From Paenibacillus yonginensis (GTDB lineage Bacteria > Bacillota > Bacilli > Paenibacillales > Paenibacillaceae), in the NCBI RefSeq assembly GCF_001685395.1, contig NZ_CP014167.1:1369501-1433500 (forward strand): a DNA stretch of 64,000 bases, read 5' to 3'. Below the pieces are notes generated by a model that was given only the letters and a program-made list of their open reading frames with translations, made no database searches and was not told the origin of the DNA. Positions 26,555 through 36,399 of this stretch are shown here, piece by piece. A program made the translations under genes and the position numbers. Each line of letters starts with the position of its first letter. The first letter of the stretch is position 1.

Positions 26555-27787
26555 TCAGCCTTCGATGCTGGCGGAATGCGTTTTACTTCCTGCCGGTTTG
26601 GTCCGCAGCAGCAGCAAGACGGCTGCGAGCACCAGAATCAGGCAGACCCAATAGACGTTCCGGAAGCCGGCCAATTGGGTAACGGTGCCGCCGGTCAAAT
26701 TGCCGGCTACCTGTCCCAGTGTAGTCGCATTTGTATATAGAATGGTGGCAAGACCGGGCAGGGTCGGCAGCAAATCCTGAAAATAACTGAGTGCGATGGC
26801 AATCACCATAGCAACAAAAGAAGCCTGAAGCAGCTGACCGGCAATAATCGGCCACAGCTCATGGGTCAGCAGAAGAATGACATGATACATGGCAGCCAGC
26901 ACGCAGCCGATCATCATCATGGCCCGGCTGCCGATTTTGGCCGCCACTCCGCCAAGGCCGATCATCAAGGGGATTTCCAGTCCGGCGCATAAAGCGACAA
27001 CCAAGCCGGCCTGGCTTTCCGTACCGTGCAGCTGATTGACCACAAACAAAGGAATGGTCGAGTTGTAGACGGTGTTGCAGGTATTCAGCAGAATCAGCGT
27101 AATGAACGGGAGCATAATCACTTTGCTCCGAAGTCCCATGCCGCTTTCATTTCTAGGCTCTGAAATCGGCTTGACATTGACCGCGGATTTGACGCTTTTC
27201 TTATTCTTCAGCAGGAACAGCACAAGCAGTCCAATGGTTAAGAACAGGACAGAGGTGCCCAGAAATACCCCTCTGTAGCCGACCGTAAGCAGCAGCAGAC
27301 TTCCGATCAGCGGACCGATCAGGAAGCCGGCCGAGAACAGCGAGCGAAGCAGGGAGTTGGCAAAGGTCGAATCGACGGCCTCCTGGTTCTCGTTGACCGC
27401 CTCGCGCGCTGAAGCAAAAATTTGCGGCAGAGCCGGAGCGCCGAGCCCAACCAGAAAGGAAACGCTGATTAGAAGCGCCGCATAATGATGGAAGATCAGA
27501 AAGGAAGCGTATCCCATCGCCGAGCAGCAGACAGCAGCGACGATGACCGCTTTGCGGTTCATGCCGCTATCGGAAAATTTGGCGAGTATCGTATTTACAG
27601 CAACCCCGCTTAAAGCGAGAACAGCCATAAACAGGCCGTAAGCTCCTGTACTCATGCCGATAACTTTGGTGCAGTATAACGATAGATAAGGGCCTGTTAC
27701 GCCGATCGAAGCGCCAAGCAGCAGCATGGCGACGACGTACAGCCCGTAGTTTTTAATTCTGAAAAGGCTCCGTATTCGATCAGTCAA
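26555..27787 (-). CDS. MFS transporter, sugar-efflux (SetA/SetB-like)
   Basis: A 410-residue twelve-helix major facilitator. The first half contains ILAKFSDSGMNRK, the loop 2-3 motif, and the central loop is basic (LKNKKSVKS). The overall pattern resembles sugar efflux transporters of the SetB type, but a drug or metabolite role is equally possible. It converges on the AlkC-like gene, with stop codons 47 bp apart. Confidence 0.78.
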   Translation of the reverse strand: MTDRIRSLFRIKNYGLYVVAMLLLGASIGVTGPYLSLYCTKVIGMSTGAYGLFMAVLALSGVAVNTILAKFSDSGMNRKAVIVAAVCCSAMGYASFLIFHHYAALLISVSFLVGLGAPALPQIFASAREAVNENQEAVDSTFANSLLRSLFSAGFLIGPLIGSLLLLTVGYRGVFLGTSVLFLTIGLLVLFLLKNKKSVKSAVNVKPISEPRNESGMGLRSKVIMLPFITLILLNTCNTVYNSTIPLFVVNQLHGTESQAGLVVALCAGLEIPLMIGLGGVAAKIGSRAMMMIGCVLAAMYHVILLLTHELWPIIAGQLLQASFVAMVIAIALSYFQDLLPTLPGLATILYTNATTLGQVAGNLTGGTVTQLAGFRNVYWVCLILVLAAVLLLLRTKPAGSKTHSASIEG

Positions 27788-27938
27788 TGATGTTCCTCCT
27801 GCCTACTATTCATCCTGTGTGCCTATATTTGTAGTTCCAACAAACCATTCTAGCACAAGTCGGCCAGCTGCACAGCCTGAAATCCCTCATTTCACCCAGG
27901 TTCGGATGGGAGAAGAAATCGGGGGGGGGACAATGACG

Positions 27939-27966
27939 AACGCGCCCGCCATATGGCGGGCGCGTT
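27939..27966 (-). terminator. 28-nt GC-rich palindrome between LtaS and MFS genes
   Basis: A perfect palindrome with arms AACGCGCCCGCCAT and ATGGCGGGCGCGTT, 37 bp past the ltaS stop. Neither side has a clean T-run, so termination would be inefficient or factor-assisted; a role in mRNA 3'-end protection is also possible. A G9 run lies alongside at 27921-27929. Confidence 0.5.
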
Positions 27967-28002
27967 TGTCTGTGCAGAAAAACGTAGGCGAGCGGATATG
28001 AT

Positions 28003-29856
28003 TTATTTCCGTTTCGGCAGGGAAGACACATAACCGTCGGACATGCTCACCAGCTTATGAGCCTTGTCGTATTCGGTTTTGTCCTCCAGCGGTTTGTTGA
28101 CGAGTTCGCCGTCCAGCTTGTAGGTCTTCCCATCATTAAAGCTGGTGCCCGGAACAAAGGCGCCCTGCTCGGTAATGAAGGAGCCGGATGGGAGATAATA
28201 ACGCTGCGGCAGCACGTTTTTCGTGTGGTTAAGCAGATCTTGACCGAAGTGCACCTGATCTTTAAGCGAAACTCCGATCAGGTTGGCGATCGTCGGGTAG
28301 ATGTCCGATTGACCGCCGATCTGGTCAAACACCTTCGCTCCTTGGCCGGGAACCGACATCACGAGCGGAATGTTCATCATATCCGGTACGGTGTAAGTGC
28401 GGCCGTAAATCTCCTTCATGAGATTTTTCTCTTTGCTGTTCAGAGAGTAGACCGGCAGGCCCTGATGATCGCCGTAGAGCACGATAACACTGTTATCCCA
28501 AACGCCATTCGCTTTAAGCTCCTGTATAAACTGCCCAAGCGCATAATCCGAATAGTTCTGCGCCTGAATATAGTCGCCTACGAGTGTCCCTTTAAAGCGG
28601 TCAGGCAGCTTCATTTTGAATTTCGCTTCCGGAATCCGGAACGGATGGTGGCCGGACATCGAAATGATCTGCGCATAGAAAGGTTTGCCTTCCTGCTGGA
28701 ATTTGCCGAGCTCTTCAGAGGTCTTCCTGTAGAGGACCTCGTCCGAAGAACCAAACGCAACCGGATCGCTGTCGCCGAAGAAGGTGTTGTCATAATATTT
28801 TTCCCAGCCTAAAGCTTTATACAGCTCATCCCGGTTCCAGAAAATGACGTTGTTCGTGTGGAAAGTGGCCGTGCGGTAACCGTTGTTTGCGAGGGTCTTG
28901 GGCATGCTCGGCAGCACCCGGTCCGCATAAACCTCTGAAGCCGCGCCATTAGGCGGCACGTACAGGGATGTATTCACCACAAATTCGGCATCGGCCGTGT
29001 TGCCCTGTCCCACCTGCTGGAAGAAATGAGGGAAATAGAAAGTGTCCTTCACCAAAGCATTCATGTTCGGCGTAATTTCCTGGCCGTCGATCTTCAGATT
29101 GATCAGGAAATTCTGAAAAGCCTCAAGCTGAATGATAATGACATTTTTGCCTTTGGCTGCTTCCCAGTAAGCAGGCTGGCCCGGATCGGTGATTCCCTTA
29201 ACCTGGGCGACCAAGTCCGGCGTTACGGTCTGCGGATCAATCTTCAGGTCCTTGGAAGGCGCAAAAGCGACGTAAGCTTCGTAGTTGATGATGCCCATGT
29301 TTTTGGCCTGCTGCAGCTCGTTCATGCCGTTTCGGAACGGTAAAATAATGACGGCGCACAGCATGAGCATCACCACCTGCCCAACGCCGAGCAGACCGCG
29401 GTTCTCCCGAAACCGGAGTCCTCTTCCGAAGGCTTTAAACCGTTTGTTGGACAGCATAAGTACAAAAAGAACCACAATATCCGTGAACACAAACAGATAG
29501 TAAGGGTCCATCAGAGAGAAGACGCTGCTGTTCACCTCCGAAACCTGATTGACCTGACGAAGCTCATGGTAGGTGACAATAACGCCAAAATATTTGTAAT
29601 ACATAATGACGGCAAAATAAATAATCGTCAGCACCAAATCGGTGATCAAATAAGCGCTGAGCTTGCGTTTGTAAGCATAGCTTTCCAGCAGACTGAAGAT
29701 GAACCATACCGGCGGAATGCCGACCAGCAGGGACTGGATCAAGCTGCCTTCATGCCGGAAAACAACGGCCCACACCAGCACCATTTTTAGAATCATGACG
29801 ATGGAGAAAAAGAAGAACGGCTTTAGCGCGATTTTCCTCCAGGATAGTTGTTTCAT
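28003..29856 (-). CDS. ltaS: Lipoteichoic acid synthase-like sulfatase-fold membrane protein
   Basis: A 617-residue LtaS-family enzyme. About five N-terminal membrane helices (to residue 180) precede an extracellular sulfatase-fold domain. Catalytic Thr287 lies in GQGNTADAEF, metal-binding Glu244 in QLEAFQ and a later metal site in LYGDHQG. It polymerises glycerol phosphate from phosphatidylglycerol onto a glycolipid anchor, or primes that chain. The ATG at 29856 is preferred over the adjacent TTG at 29859. Which of several paralogues (LtaS, YfnI, YvgJ, YqgS) it matches cannot be told here. Confidence 0.87.
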   Translation of the reverse strand: MKQLSWRKIALKPFFFFSIVMILKMVLVWAVVFRHEGSLIQSLLVGIPPVWFIFSLLESYAYKRKLSAYLITDLVLTIIYFAVIMYYKYFGVIVTYHELRQVNQVSEVNSSVFSLMDPYYLFVFTDIVVLFVLMLSNKRFKAFGRGLRFRENRGLLGVGQVVMLMLCAVIILPFRNGMNELQQAKNMGIINYEAYVAFAPSKDLKIDPQTVTPDLVAQVKGITDPGQPAYWEAAKGKNVIIIQLEAFQNFLINLKIDGQEITPNMNALVKDTFYFPHFFQQVGQGNTADAEFVVNTSLYVPPNGAASEVYADRVLPSMPKTLANNGYRTATFHTNNVIFWNRDELYKALGWEKYYDNTFFGDSDPVAFGSSDEVLYRKTSEELGKFQQEGKPFYAQIISMSGHHPFRIPEAKFKMKLPDRFKGTLVGDYIQAQNYSDYALGQFIQELKANGVWDNSVIVLYGDHQGLPVYSLNSKEKNLMKEIYGRTYTVPDMMNIPLVMSVPGQGAKVFDQIGGQSDIYPTIANLIGVSLKDQVHFGQDLLNHTKNVLPQRYYLPSGSFITEQGAFVPGTSFNDGKTYKLDGELVNKPLEDKTEYDKAHKLVSMSDGYVSSLPKRK

Positions 29857-29942
29857 CAAACCTTATCGCTCCCTTAGTAAAAACTTGTTGCAACGCTTGC
29901 ATTTGGACCGCCCATGCTGCCCCGAATGTCCGGTTCCTCCGC

Positions 29943-30944
29943 TTAAAAGGTCCGGTACACGTAAGGATCGGGCGGGGCGTCAATCGTCTTCCAGCTGTCT
30001 ACCTTAAGAATAGGCAAGGTCTGTTTAAACGGCTGGTACAGCTCAGAGGTTAAGCTCCCCGTCACCTGTACCCATTGATCGTCCTGAAGGACCGTGCCCT
30101 TCGGGAACTGGACCAGCATGCCAAACACGCCGGAGTCGGCCACGCAGTGGATGAAGCCAAAACGGAACACAAAATAATTTTGCTCCCGGGTCTGCTCGCC
30201 CTTGTAAATGAAACCTTTAAAGCTGATGGTCTTGTCAGCAAACTTATCCGGGTAATTGTACAGGGACTCCAGTCCGCTGAGGTAGCTGGCGTCCGTCAGA
30301 TTCAGCTGAGGCTGTTCCTCGAAACCCGCCAGTTCCTTCTTCGATACGGTCTGGTAGCCGGACTTGCCGTAGAAGACGCTTGTATCCGGCTTCAGAAACT
30401 GGTGGTAGCCCGGATTGTCGTTGGAAACATCAATCGCCGGGAAGGAGAAGCCCTTTGCTTTGACAAAGCTGGAATCCAGCGTCTCCACAGGCAGAAACAA
30501 ACCTGTCGCGACGGGGAAAACAAGCACCGTATAAGTGAGCAGACGAAGGAGCCGGGAAGAACTTCCGTGCGAGTGCCCTTCATGGCTGTCGTGGACATGA
30601 CTATGGTGATGGGCATGATCCTGTTCATGCTGCGCCTGCCGGTGCTCGCGTTGATGCTCATAGTGATGCTCATGGTGCAGGTAAGGCGCCTGCACGTTAT
30701 AGATCCGGCTCTCCGGATGGTTTCTGTCTTCCTGCAGGGAAGGGGATGGTTTCTCTTTGCGACTGACATCCCGTTCCTTCGCATAGAAACGAACCGCTTC
30801 AAAAATAAACAAAAGGCTCAACAAAACAATAGAGCTGACCGAGAGGTAAGCGTATTTGGTGTTGATATATTTGTTTAGATCCCCGTCAAGCTGCATTTTC
30901 AGAAACACCAGAATAAATCCGGCCAAGACATAAAGCCGTACCAT
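29943..30944 (-). CDS. TIGR03943/YcgQ-like membrane protein with His-rich segment
   Basis: A protein of about 333 residues with two N-terminal membrane helices, a strongly His/Glu-rich cytoplasmic loop (many HH and HEH units, about residues 95-130), a third membrane helix and a C-terminal domain with YPDKFADKTISFKGF and FRFGFIHCVADSG. This matches the UPF0703/TIGR03943 family, which normally pairs with a YcgR-like permease and is linked to metal homeostasis. No partner permease is adjacent. The ATG at 30944 has GGGGGT upstream; a TTG at 30959 is also in frame. The His cluster suggests zinc or another divalent metal, as inference. Confidence 0.75.
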   Translation of the reverse strand: MVRLYVLAGFILVFLKMQLDGDLNKYINTKYAYLSVSSIVLLSLLFIFEAVRFYAKERDVSRKEKPSPSLQEDRNHPESRIYNVQAPYLHHEHHYEHQREHRQAQHEQDHAHHHSHVHDSHEGHSHGSSSRLLRLLTYTVLVFPVATGLFLPVETLDSSFVKAKGFSFPAIDVSNDNPGYHQFLKPDTSVFYGKSGYQTVSKKELAGFEEQPQLNLTDASYLSGLESLYNYPDKFADKTISFKGFIYKGEQTREQNYFVFRFGFIHCVADSGVFGMLVQFPKGTVLQDDQWVQVTGSLTSELYQPFKQTLPILKVDSWKTIDAPPDPYVYRTF

Positions 30945-30982
30945 TCGACCGACCCCCAAATGGCCTAGTTTTTGAGTTCATT

Positions 30983-31000
30983 ATTGTATTATCTTACAAT
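30983..31000 (-). promoter_or_regulatory. Inverted repeat upstream of the YcgQ-like gene
   Basis: ATTGTA-TTATCT-TACAAT is a perfect 6-bp inverted repeat with a 6-nt spacer, 39 bp ahead of the start. It is a candidate operator. It does not match the longer Zur box consensus. Confidence 0.35.
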
Positions 31001-31223
31001 TCAGTGGAAAAATCTATTTTTACATCCTTTAAAGAGAAGAATCCGGACCCAAAACGAAGATCTGGACGAATTATAACCTTTCCTAATGGCATCCATAAGA
31101 GGAAGCAAATTGACCGTATGGGTCTTCTATGTTACGTTCAAACGAGCGATATCATTAATTCATATAAAATTGATCGAATTTAAAGAGATTAAAAAACATG
31201 TATGCTGTGCGAGGTGGATTTAG

Positions 31224-33089
31224 TTGGAACTATTAGTCACGAACAGTCCTTTTACGCAGGAGCAGGTTGAGCTGCTTAACCGCCTGCTGCCGACCTTAAC
31301 CGATTCTCAGCGGATTTGGCTGAACGGATACCTGGCTGCTTTGCAGGGAACAGAGGGGGATGGGGCATCCTTCGCCCCGGCTCTTGCCGCTCCAGGTGCG
31401 CCGTCCCGTCCGAATGGCGCTGTATCCGCTGCGCCGGCCGCTTTGGAAGTTCCCAAGGAAGCAGCCGTCCTGTTCGGCTCACAGACAGGCAACAGCCAGG
31501 GGCTGGCCAAGAAGCTCGCCCAAAGGCTGGAGCAGCAGGGCTTCACGGTGACGCTCTCCGCCATGAGCGATTTCAAAACCAACACGCTCAAGAAACTTCA
31601 TTATTTATTTGTTGTTGTCAGCACGCAGGGGGAAGGGGACCCGCCGGATAACGCGATTTCCTTTCACAGCTTTCTGAACAGCAAACGGGCTCCCGAGCTT
31701 AAAGAGCTCCGCTATTCGGTGTTGGCGCTTGGCGATACTTCGTACGAATTCTTCTGCAAGACCGGCAAGGACTTCGACGAGCGGCTTGAACAGCTGGGAG
31801 CGAACCGGCTTGTGCCGAGAACGGATTGTGACGTTGATTTTGACGAGCCTGCTGCCCAGTGGATGAATCAGGTGCTGGAAGCGGTCAATCAATCGGCAGC
31901 GCCCGCCGTAAGGGTGAGTCCATCGGAAGCGGGGGCAGCCTCAAGCGCTGAAACGGAGTCGGAATATTCCAGAACTCATCCGTTCCAGGCGGAGGTGCTG
32001 GAGAACCTGAATCTGAATGGCCGGGGAGCAGAGAAAGAGACGCGCCATCTGGAGATCTCGCTGGAAGGCTCCAATTTGACTTATGAGCCGGGGGACAGTC
32101 TCGGCATTTATCCGGAGAACCATCCGCAGCTGGTAGAAGATTTGATTGAAGCGATGGGCTGGAATCCGGATGAGACGGTGGCTTTGGATAAAAAAGGGCA
32201 GACCGGACCGCTGCGCGAAGCGCTGCTCCGGCATTACGAAATTACCGTGCTGACCAAACCTTTGTTGGAGCAGGCAGCCAAACTGGCTCCGGAGAGCGCG
32301 CTTCAAGGGCTGCTGGCCGAAGGTCAGCAACAGGCCCTGCGCGATTATTTGAAAGGACGGGATTTGCTGGATCTGGTTCAGGATTACAGCCTCAAAGGCA
32401 TCCCGGCAGGCGACTTTGTTGGTATTCTGCGCAAGCTGCCTGCGCGGCTCTATTCCATTTCGAGCAGCCCTTCCGCCACTCCGGATGAAGTTCATGTTAC
32501 GGTTCGGGCGGTCCGTTACGAAAACGGTGGAAGACAACGCTACGGCGTCTGCTCGGTTCATCTGGCCGATCGCGTGCAGCCGGGGGATAGTCTTCCGGTG
32601 TTTATCCAGCAGAATCCGAACTTCAAGCTGCCGGCTGATCCGGAGGCGCCGCTGATTATGGTCGGACCGGGCACCGGTGTAGCGCCGTTCCGCTCTTTCC
32701 TGGGTGAACGGGAAGAGCAGGGAGCATCCGGACGGACCTGGCTGTTTTTCGGAGATCAGCATTTTGCGACGGATTTCCTGTATCAGGTAGAGTGGCAGCG
32801 CTGGTTGAAGGACGGCGTGCTTACCCGGATGGATGTCGCGTTCTCCAGGGATACGGACCGGAAGATCTACGTGCAGCACAAGATGCTGGAGCGGGGAGCC
32901 GAGCTGTACAAGTGGATTCAGGAGGGCGCTTATATTTATGTTTGCGGTGACGAGAAACATATGGCCCAGGATGTTCATCAGGCGCTGCAGTCGATCCTGG
33001 TGCAGGAAGGCGGCCTGAGTGCGGAGGCAGCTGCAGAGTATCTGAGCAGCCTGCAGCAGCAGAAACGTTATCAGCGCGATGTGTATTAA
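31224..33089 (+). CDS. cysJ: Sulfite reductase [NADPH] flavoprotein alpha-component
   Basis: A 621-residue diflavin reductase that passes electrons from NADPH through FAD and FMN to CysI. Order: N-terminal tail (1-75), flavodoxin domain with SQTGNSQGLA and STQGEGDPPDNA (about 80-225), connecting and FAD domain with RLYSISSSP and GVCSVHLAD, NADPH domain with GPGTGVAPFRSFL and the C-terminal CGDEKHMAQDV, ending RDVY. It starts at TTG 31224 with GAGGTGG six bases upstream. It is 30 bp ahead of cysI and clearly co-transcribed. It serves assimilatory sulfate reduction to sulfide. Confidence 0.94.
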   Translation: MELLVTNSPFTQEQVELLNRLLPTLTDSQRIWLNGYLAALQGTEGDGASFAPALAAPGAPSRPNGAVSAAPAALEVPKEAAVLFGSQTGNSQGLAKKLAQRLEQQGFTVTLSAMSDFKTNTLKKLHYLFVVVSTQGEGDPPDNAISFHSFLNSKRAPELKELRYSVLALGDTSYEFFCKTGKDFDERLEQLGANRLVPRTDCDVDFDEPAAQWMNQVLEAVNQSAAPAVRVSPSEAGAASSAETESEYSRTHPFQAEVLENLNLNGRGAEKETRHLEISLEGSNLTYEPGDSLGIYPENHPQLVEDLIEAMGWNPDETVALDKKGQTGPLREALLRHYEITVLTKPLLEQAAKLAPESALQGLLAEGQQQALRDYLKGRDLLDLVQDYSLKGIPAGDFVGILRKLPARLYSISSSPSATPDEVHVTVRAVRYENGGRQRYGVCSVHLADRVQPGDSLPVFIQQNPNFKLPADPEAPLIMVGPGTGVAPFRSFLGEREEQGASGRTWLFFGDQHFATDFLYQVEWQRWLKDGVLTRMDVAFSRDTDRKIYVQHKMLERGAELYKWIQEGAYIYVCGDEKHMAQDVHQALQSILVQEGGLSAEAAAEYLSSLQQQKRYQRDVY

Positions 33090-33119
33090 GAGCCCAGCCT
33101 GTGAAAGGAGAAAGAGTTT

Positions 33120-34844
33120 ATGTCAGAAAATCATTTGTTGTCCAAGAACAGTGCTCCGCACAGTGACGTTGAAGAGATTAAACGAAACAGTAATTATTTG
33201 CGCGGCAGCTTGACGGAGACGCTGGCAGATCCGATTACCGGCTCCATCCCCGAAGATGACAACCGGCTAATGAAGCATCACGGCAGCTATATGCAGGATG
33301 ACCGAGATCTGCGGAACGAACGTGCGCATCAGAAGCTGGAGCCGGCTTACCAGTTTATGCTCCGCGTTCGCGCATCAGGCGGTGTCGTAACCCCGGAGCA
33401 GTGGCTGATGATGGACCGCATTTCGCAGAAATACGGGAATGGAACGATTCGCCTGACGACACGCCAGTCCTTCCAGCTGCACGGCGTATTGAAATGGAAT
33501 TTGAAGAATACGATCCGGGAGGTCAATGAAGTGCTGCTCAGCACGCTGGCAGCCTGCGGCGACGTTAACCGCAACGTCATGTGCAACCCGAATCCGTATC
33601 AGTCCGAAATTCACGGCGAAGTGTACGAATGGGCGACCAAAGTCAGCAAACATCTGGACCCGCGGACCCGCGCCTACCATGAAATCTGGCTGGATGAAGA
33701 GAAGGTCATCGACAGCCGGGACCTGGATACGGAGGTGGAACCGATTTACGGGCCGGTGTATCTCCCGCGGAAATTCAAAATCGGTATTGCAGTGCCTCCG
33801 TCCAACGACGTTGACGTGTTCTCGCAGGATCTTGGCTTTATCGCGATTGTGGAGGACGGGAAGCTGGCCGGCTTTAACGTGGCAGTTGGCGGCGGTATGG
33901 GGATGACTCATGGCGATCCGAAGACCTATCCGCAGGTCTCCAAAATTATTGGCTTCTGCACGCCGGACCAGATGGTGGATGTGGCGGAGAAAGTCGTGAC
34001 CATTCAGCGGGATTATGGCGACCGGGCAGTCCGCAAGCACGCACGCTTTAAATACACGATTGACGACCGCGGCATTGACTGGCTCGTAAAGGAATTGACG
34101 GCCCGTTTGGGTTATTCGCTGCTGGAAGCCCGCCCTTATCATTTCGAGCATAACGGTGACCGGTATGGCTGGGTGAAGGGCAGCAACGGCAAATGGCATT
34201 TTACCTTGTTCATTCAGAATGGCCGTGTTAAGGATTTCGATGATTATCCCTTAATGACAGGGCTTCGCGAAATTGCGAAGGTGCATGGCGGAGATTTCCG
34301 CCTCACGCCTAATCAGAACTTGATCATCGGCAACGTGAGCAGCAAGAAGAAGAAAAAAATCCAGAGCCTGATCGATCAATACGGCTTGACGGATGGCGCC
34401 CATTATTCAGCGCTGCGCCGAAACTCGATGGCCTGTGTTGCGCTTCCAACCTGCGGGCTGGCGATGGCCGAATCCGAACGTTATCTGCCTTCCCTGCTCG
34501 ACAAAATTGAGCCGATGCTTGAAGAGGCTGGACTGCGCGATGAGGACATCGTTATCCGAATGACCGGCTGCCCGAACGGCTGTGCGAGACCTGCGCTCGC
34601 CGAGTTATCCTTCATCGGCAAAGCCCCGGGCCGGTACAATATGTATCTCGGCGGCGGCTTCACAGGCAACCGTTTGAATAAGCTGTACAAGGAAAACATC
34701 GGCGAAGAGGAAATTTTGAACTCGCTGCAGCCCATCATTAACCGTTACGCCAAAGAACGGCTCGAAGGGGAGCATTTCGGCGATTTCACGATCCGGACGG
34801 GATATGTGAAAGAAGTGCTGGATGGGCAGGAATTCCACGCCTGA
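33120..34844 (+). CDS. cysI: Sulfite reductase [NADPH] hemoprotein beta-component
   Basis: A 574-residue siroheme/4Fe-4S enzyme that reduces sulfite to sulfide. The cluster and siroheme ligands are in CVALPTC (CX5C) and CPNGC (CX3C). Substrate-contact regions include [12 protein letters not shown] and [19 protein letters not shown] precedes the ATG. Together with CysJ it completes the reductase; no sulfate activation genes are next to it. Confidence 0.95.
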   Translation: MSENHLLSKNSAPHSDVEEIKRNSNYLRGSLTETLADPITGSIPEDDNRLMKHHGSYMQDDRDLRNERAHQKLEPAYQFMLRVRASGGVVTPEQWLMMDRISQKYGNGTIRLTTRQSFQLHGVLKWNLKNTIREVNEVLLSTLAACGDVNRNVMCNPNPYQSEIHGEVYEWATKVSKHLDPRTRAYHEIWLDEEKVIDSRDLDTEVEPIYGPVYLPRKFKIGIAVPPSNDVDVFSQDLGFIAIVEDGKLAGFNVAVGGGMGMTHGDPKTYPQVSKIIGFCTPDQMVDVAEKVVTIQRDYGDRAVRKHARFKYTIDDRGIDWLVKELTARLGYSLLEARPYHFEHNGDRYGWVKGSNGKWHFTLFIQNGRVKDFDDYPLMTGLREIAKVHGGDFRLTPNQNLIIGNVSSKKKKKIQSLIDQYGLTDGAHYSALRRNSMACVALPTCGLAMAESERYLPSLLDKIEPMLEEAGLRDEDIVIRMTGCPNGCARPALAELSFIGKAPGRYNMYLGGGFTGNRLNKLYKENIGEEEILNSLQPIINRYAKERLEGEHFGDFTIRTGYVKEVLDGQEFHA

Positions 34845-34873
34845 GCAGGTTGTGTTTTTAAAGGCAAGAAATT

Positions 34874-34897
34874 AGCGCTCCGTATGGGGCGCTTTTT
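34874..34897 (+). terminator. Terminator of cysJI
   Basis: Stem AGCGCTCC-GTAT-GGGGCGCT with one U-G pair and a T5 tail, 30 bp after cysI. It lies before the convergent gene ending at 34927. Confidence 0.88.
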
Positions 34898-34926
34898 CTG
34901 GTTCTTTTTCTTAATACTCCGCCCCT

Positions 34927-35670
34927 TCATTTATCCCATATTAAGTACCCTGGAGGCAGCACCGTCTCTTTGAAACCGGCCATCTGACGTTCCAGGTAAA
35001 GCAGCGGTCTGGCTGAACCAGCCAATATAAAGTTCACTACGTCTCCGCGGCTGTCTGCCTTTAAAGAGAATGCTCTTGTATAAGCAAAATGCCGGCCCAT
35101 GGTCTCCCCAATAGCTCCAAGCAGATGATCATGTCCGGCTCTTCCGGTGAGATTGATCAGGACTGAACCTTCCGGTTTAAGTTTGTCTGCTATCGTCTGA
35201 AAAAACGCCGTAGACACCAGATGCCTGGGAGTACCCTCCGCGTCAAAAGCGTCCAATACCACATAATCAAATTTACCGGCAGGCTGGTGCTCAAGCAAAG
35301 CTCTTCCGTCCCCCGTCTGCACATTATTCAGGCTGTAACCGAAATAGGTTTGACTGATCTGGACGATGACTGGATCGAGTTCGGATACGGTAACATTTTT
35401 CTCGGAAAAATAACGGGACAAGGTTCCGATGCCATGCCCAATCATAAAAACCTCTTCAAAATCCGGGACATTATGCTCCATTAAATGAATGATCGCTTTC
35501 GGGTATTCAAACAGGATCCGGTCCGGATTATCCATATCCAGGGCTCCCTGATTCGCTTGGCTTGCAAATTGCAGGACCCGAAATCGGCCTTTCTGCCCGT
35601 CAAGCTCATCTGTCTCATAAACAGCAATATGATGATGGCCGGTTTCCGTTTCAAATAATAAGCGCTGCAA
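34927..35670 (-). CDS. Spermidine synthase-like methyltransferase-fold protein
   Basis: A 247-residue protein with a Rossmann fold like the spermidine synthase family: MIGHGIGTLSRYF (motif I), VSELDPVIVQIS, then VVLDAFDAEGTPRHL. True spermidine synthases have a DAxDP-type polyamine motif; here the equivalent is DAFDAEG, so the amine substrate is uncertain. No speA, speB or speD gene is nearby. It stands alone, with an uncharacterised 729-bp region upstream. Confidence 0.75.
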   Translation of the reverse strand: MQRLLFETETGHHHIAVYETDELDGQKGRFRVLQFASQANQGALDMDNPDRILFEYPKAIIHLMEHNVPDFEEVFMIGHGIGTLSRYFSEKNVTVSELDPVIVQISQTYFGYSLNNVQTGDGRALLEHQPAGKFDYVVLDAFDAEGTPRHLVSTAFFQTIADKLKPEGSVLINLTGRAGHDHLLGAIGETMGRHFAYTRAFSLKADSRGDVVNFILAGSARPLLYLERQMAGFKETVLPPGYLIWDK

Positions 35671-35742
35671 AAGATGAATCCTCCATTCGTATAGGTGATG
35701 ATGGTTATCCTTTTATTTGAGGCGTTTTCCAGTTCTGATGCC

Positions 35743-35860
35743 GCACCTCTCGAAGCTAATATCGAACAGTATAAGACTCGCCGGGCCTTACGGCAAGGAT
35801 GGAGAGAAGAAGAGGTGCGAATGGGAAGCTCCCATAGAAACGCAGAGGGATTCGCACCTC
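35743..35860 (+). other. Candidate structured RNA with mutually exclusive pairings
   Basis: Three complementary segments occur within 118 bases: A GCACCTCT (35743-35750), B GAGGTGCGAAT (35812-35822) and C ATTCGCACCTC (35850-35860). B can pair with A (AGAGGTGC, 8 bp) or with C (11 bp perfect). Between B and C lies a small hairpin ATGGGA-AGC-TCCCAT (35821-35835). This switch-like layout sits in the 35671-36399 region, which otherwise lacks a convincing gene. There is no T-run after C on the plus strand. Confidence 0.4.
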
Positions 35861-35916
35861 ATAAATTGTCGAAATTTAAGATATTTGTGCACATGCTCTG
35901 AGGACAGGAAGCGAAT

Positions 35917-36183
35917 TTAGGCCGTTTTGCGATAAATGCTTTTGTAAAGAGCCTTATAAACTTGATTGTCTCGCAGATTCACTGGGCGAAGCGCAGTCAG
36001 CTTCGTCCAGTTTTGTTTTTTCGGACTATAATTAACTCCGCAATATAGAAATGGCCAAAAATATGTAGATTTTACAGTGGTCATATTTGACACATTCCTT
36101 TTATTCGTAAATCTGGAATATTCCATCTGAAACGGGGCGGGGCCTACTGTCGCCCCAAGTCCAAAGGAAGCTGAAGGATGCAT
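35917..36183 (-). CDS. Hypothetical short ORF, low support
   Basis: An 88-codon frame that I do not recognise. The C-terminal half is basic and aromatic (WTKLTALRPVNLRDNQVYKAL). An internal ATG gives a 55-residue version. No clear ribosome binding site is seen, and it may be a gene remnant. Confidence 0.25.
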   Translation of the reverse strand: MHPSASFGLGATVGPAPFQMEYSRFTNKRNVSNMTTVKSTYFWPFLYCGVNYSPKKQNWTKLTALRPVNLRDNQVYKALYKSIYRKTA

Positions 36184-36239
36184 TTTTAATCAAGCAAAAA
36201 TAACATATTTACGTCCCGAACAGCCTTCACTACACTTTC

Positions 36240-36253
36240 TGTAAGCGCTAACA
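36240..36253 (+). promoter_or_regulatory. cre-like catabolite repression site
   Basis: TGTAAGCGCTAACA fits the Bacillus cre consensus TGWAARCGYTWNCW at every position. It lies 147 bp ahead of a sugar-binding lipoprotein gene, consistent with CcpA control. LacI-family repressors bind similar sites. Confidence 0.6.
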
Positions 36254-36399
36254 GTTTGGCGGCTGGTCTGAGAACCCGGGTCGATTCCTGGCCAGTGGGT
36301 GCCGCATAGGACATGATGAAGTTTTGATCAGACAGGGGGGAGAAACTGAAGGTCCAAGGTTAAGCCGCTCACTAATGAGGGGACAGGAGGAATCATGTA

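Noticed and set aside
31941..32978. A 345-codon minus-strand frame inside cysJ
   Set aside because: Antisense shadow of a well-supported flavoprotein gene.
35695..35901. Short plus-strand frames over the structured element at 35743-35860
   Set aside because: They overlap the inverted repeats, have no ribosome binding site and show no protein-like conservation pattern.
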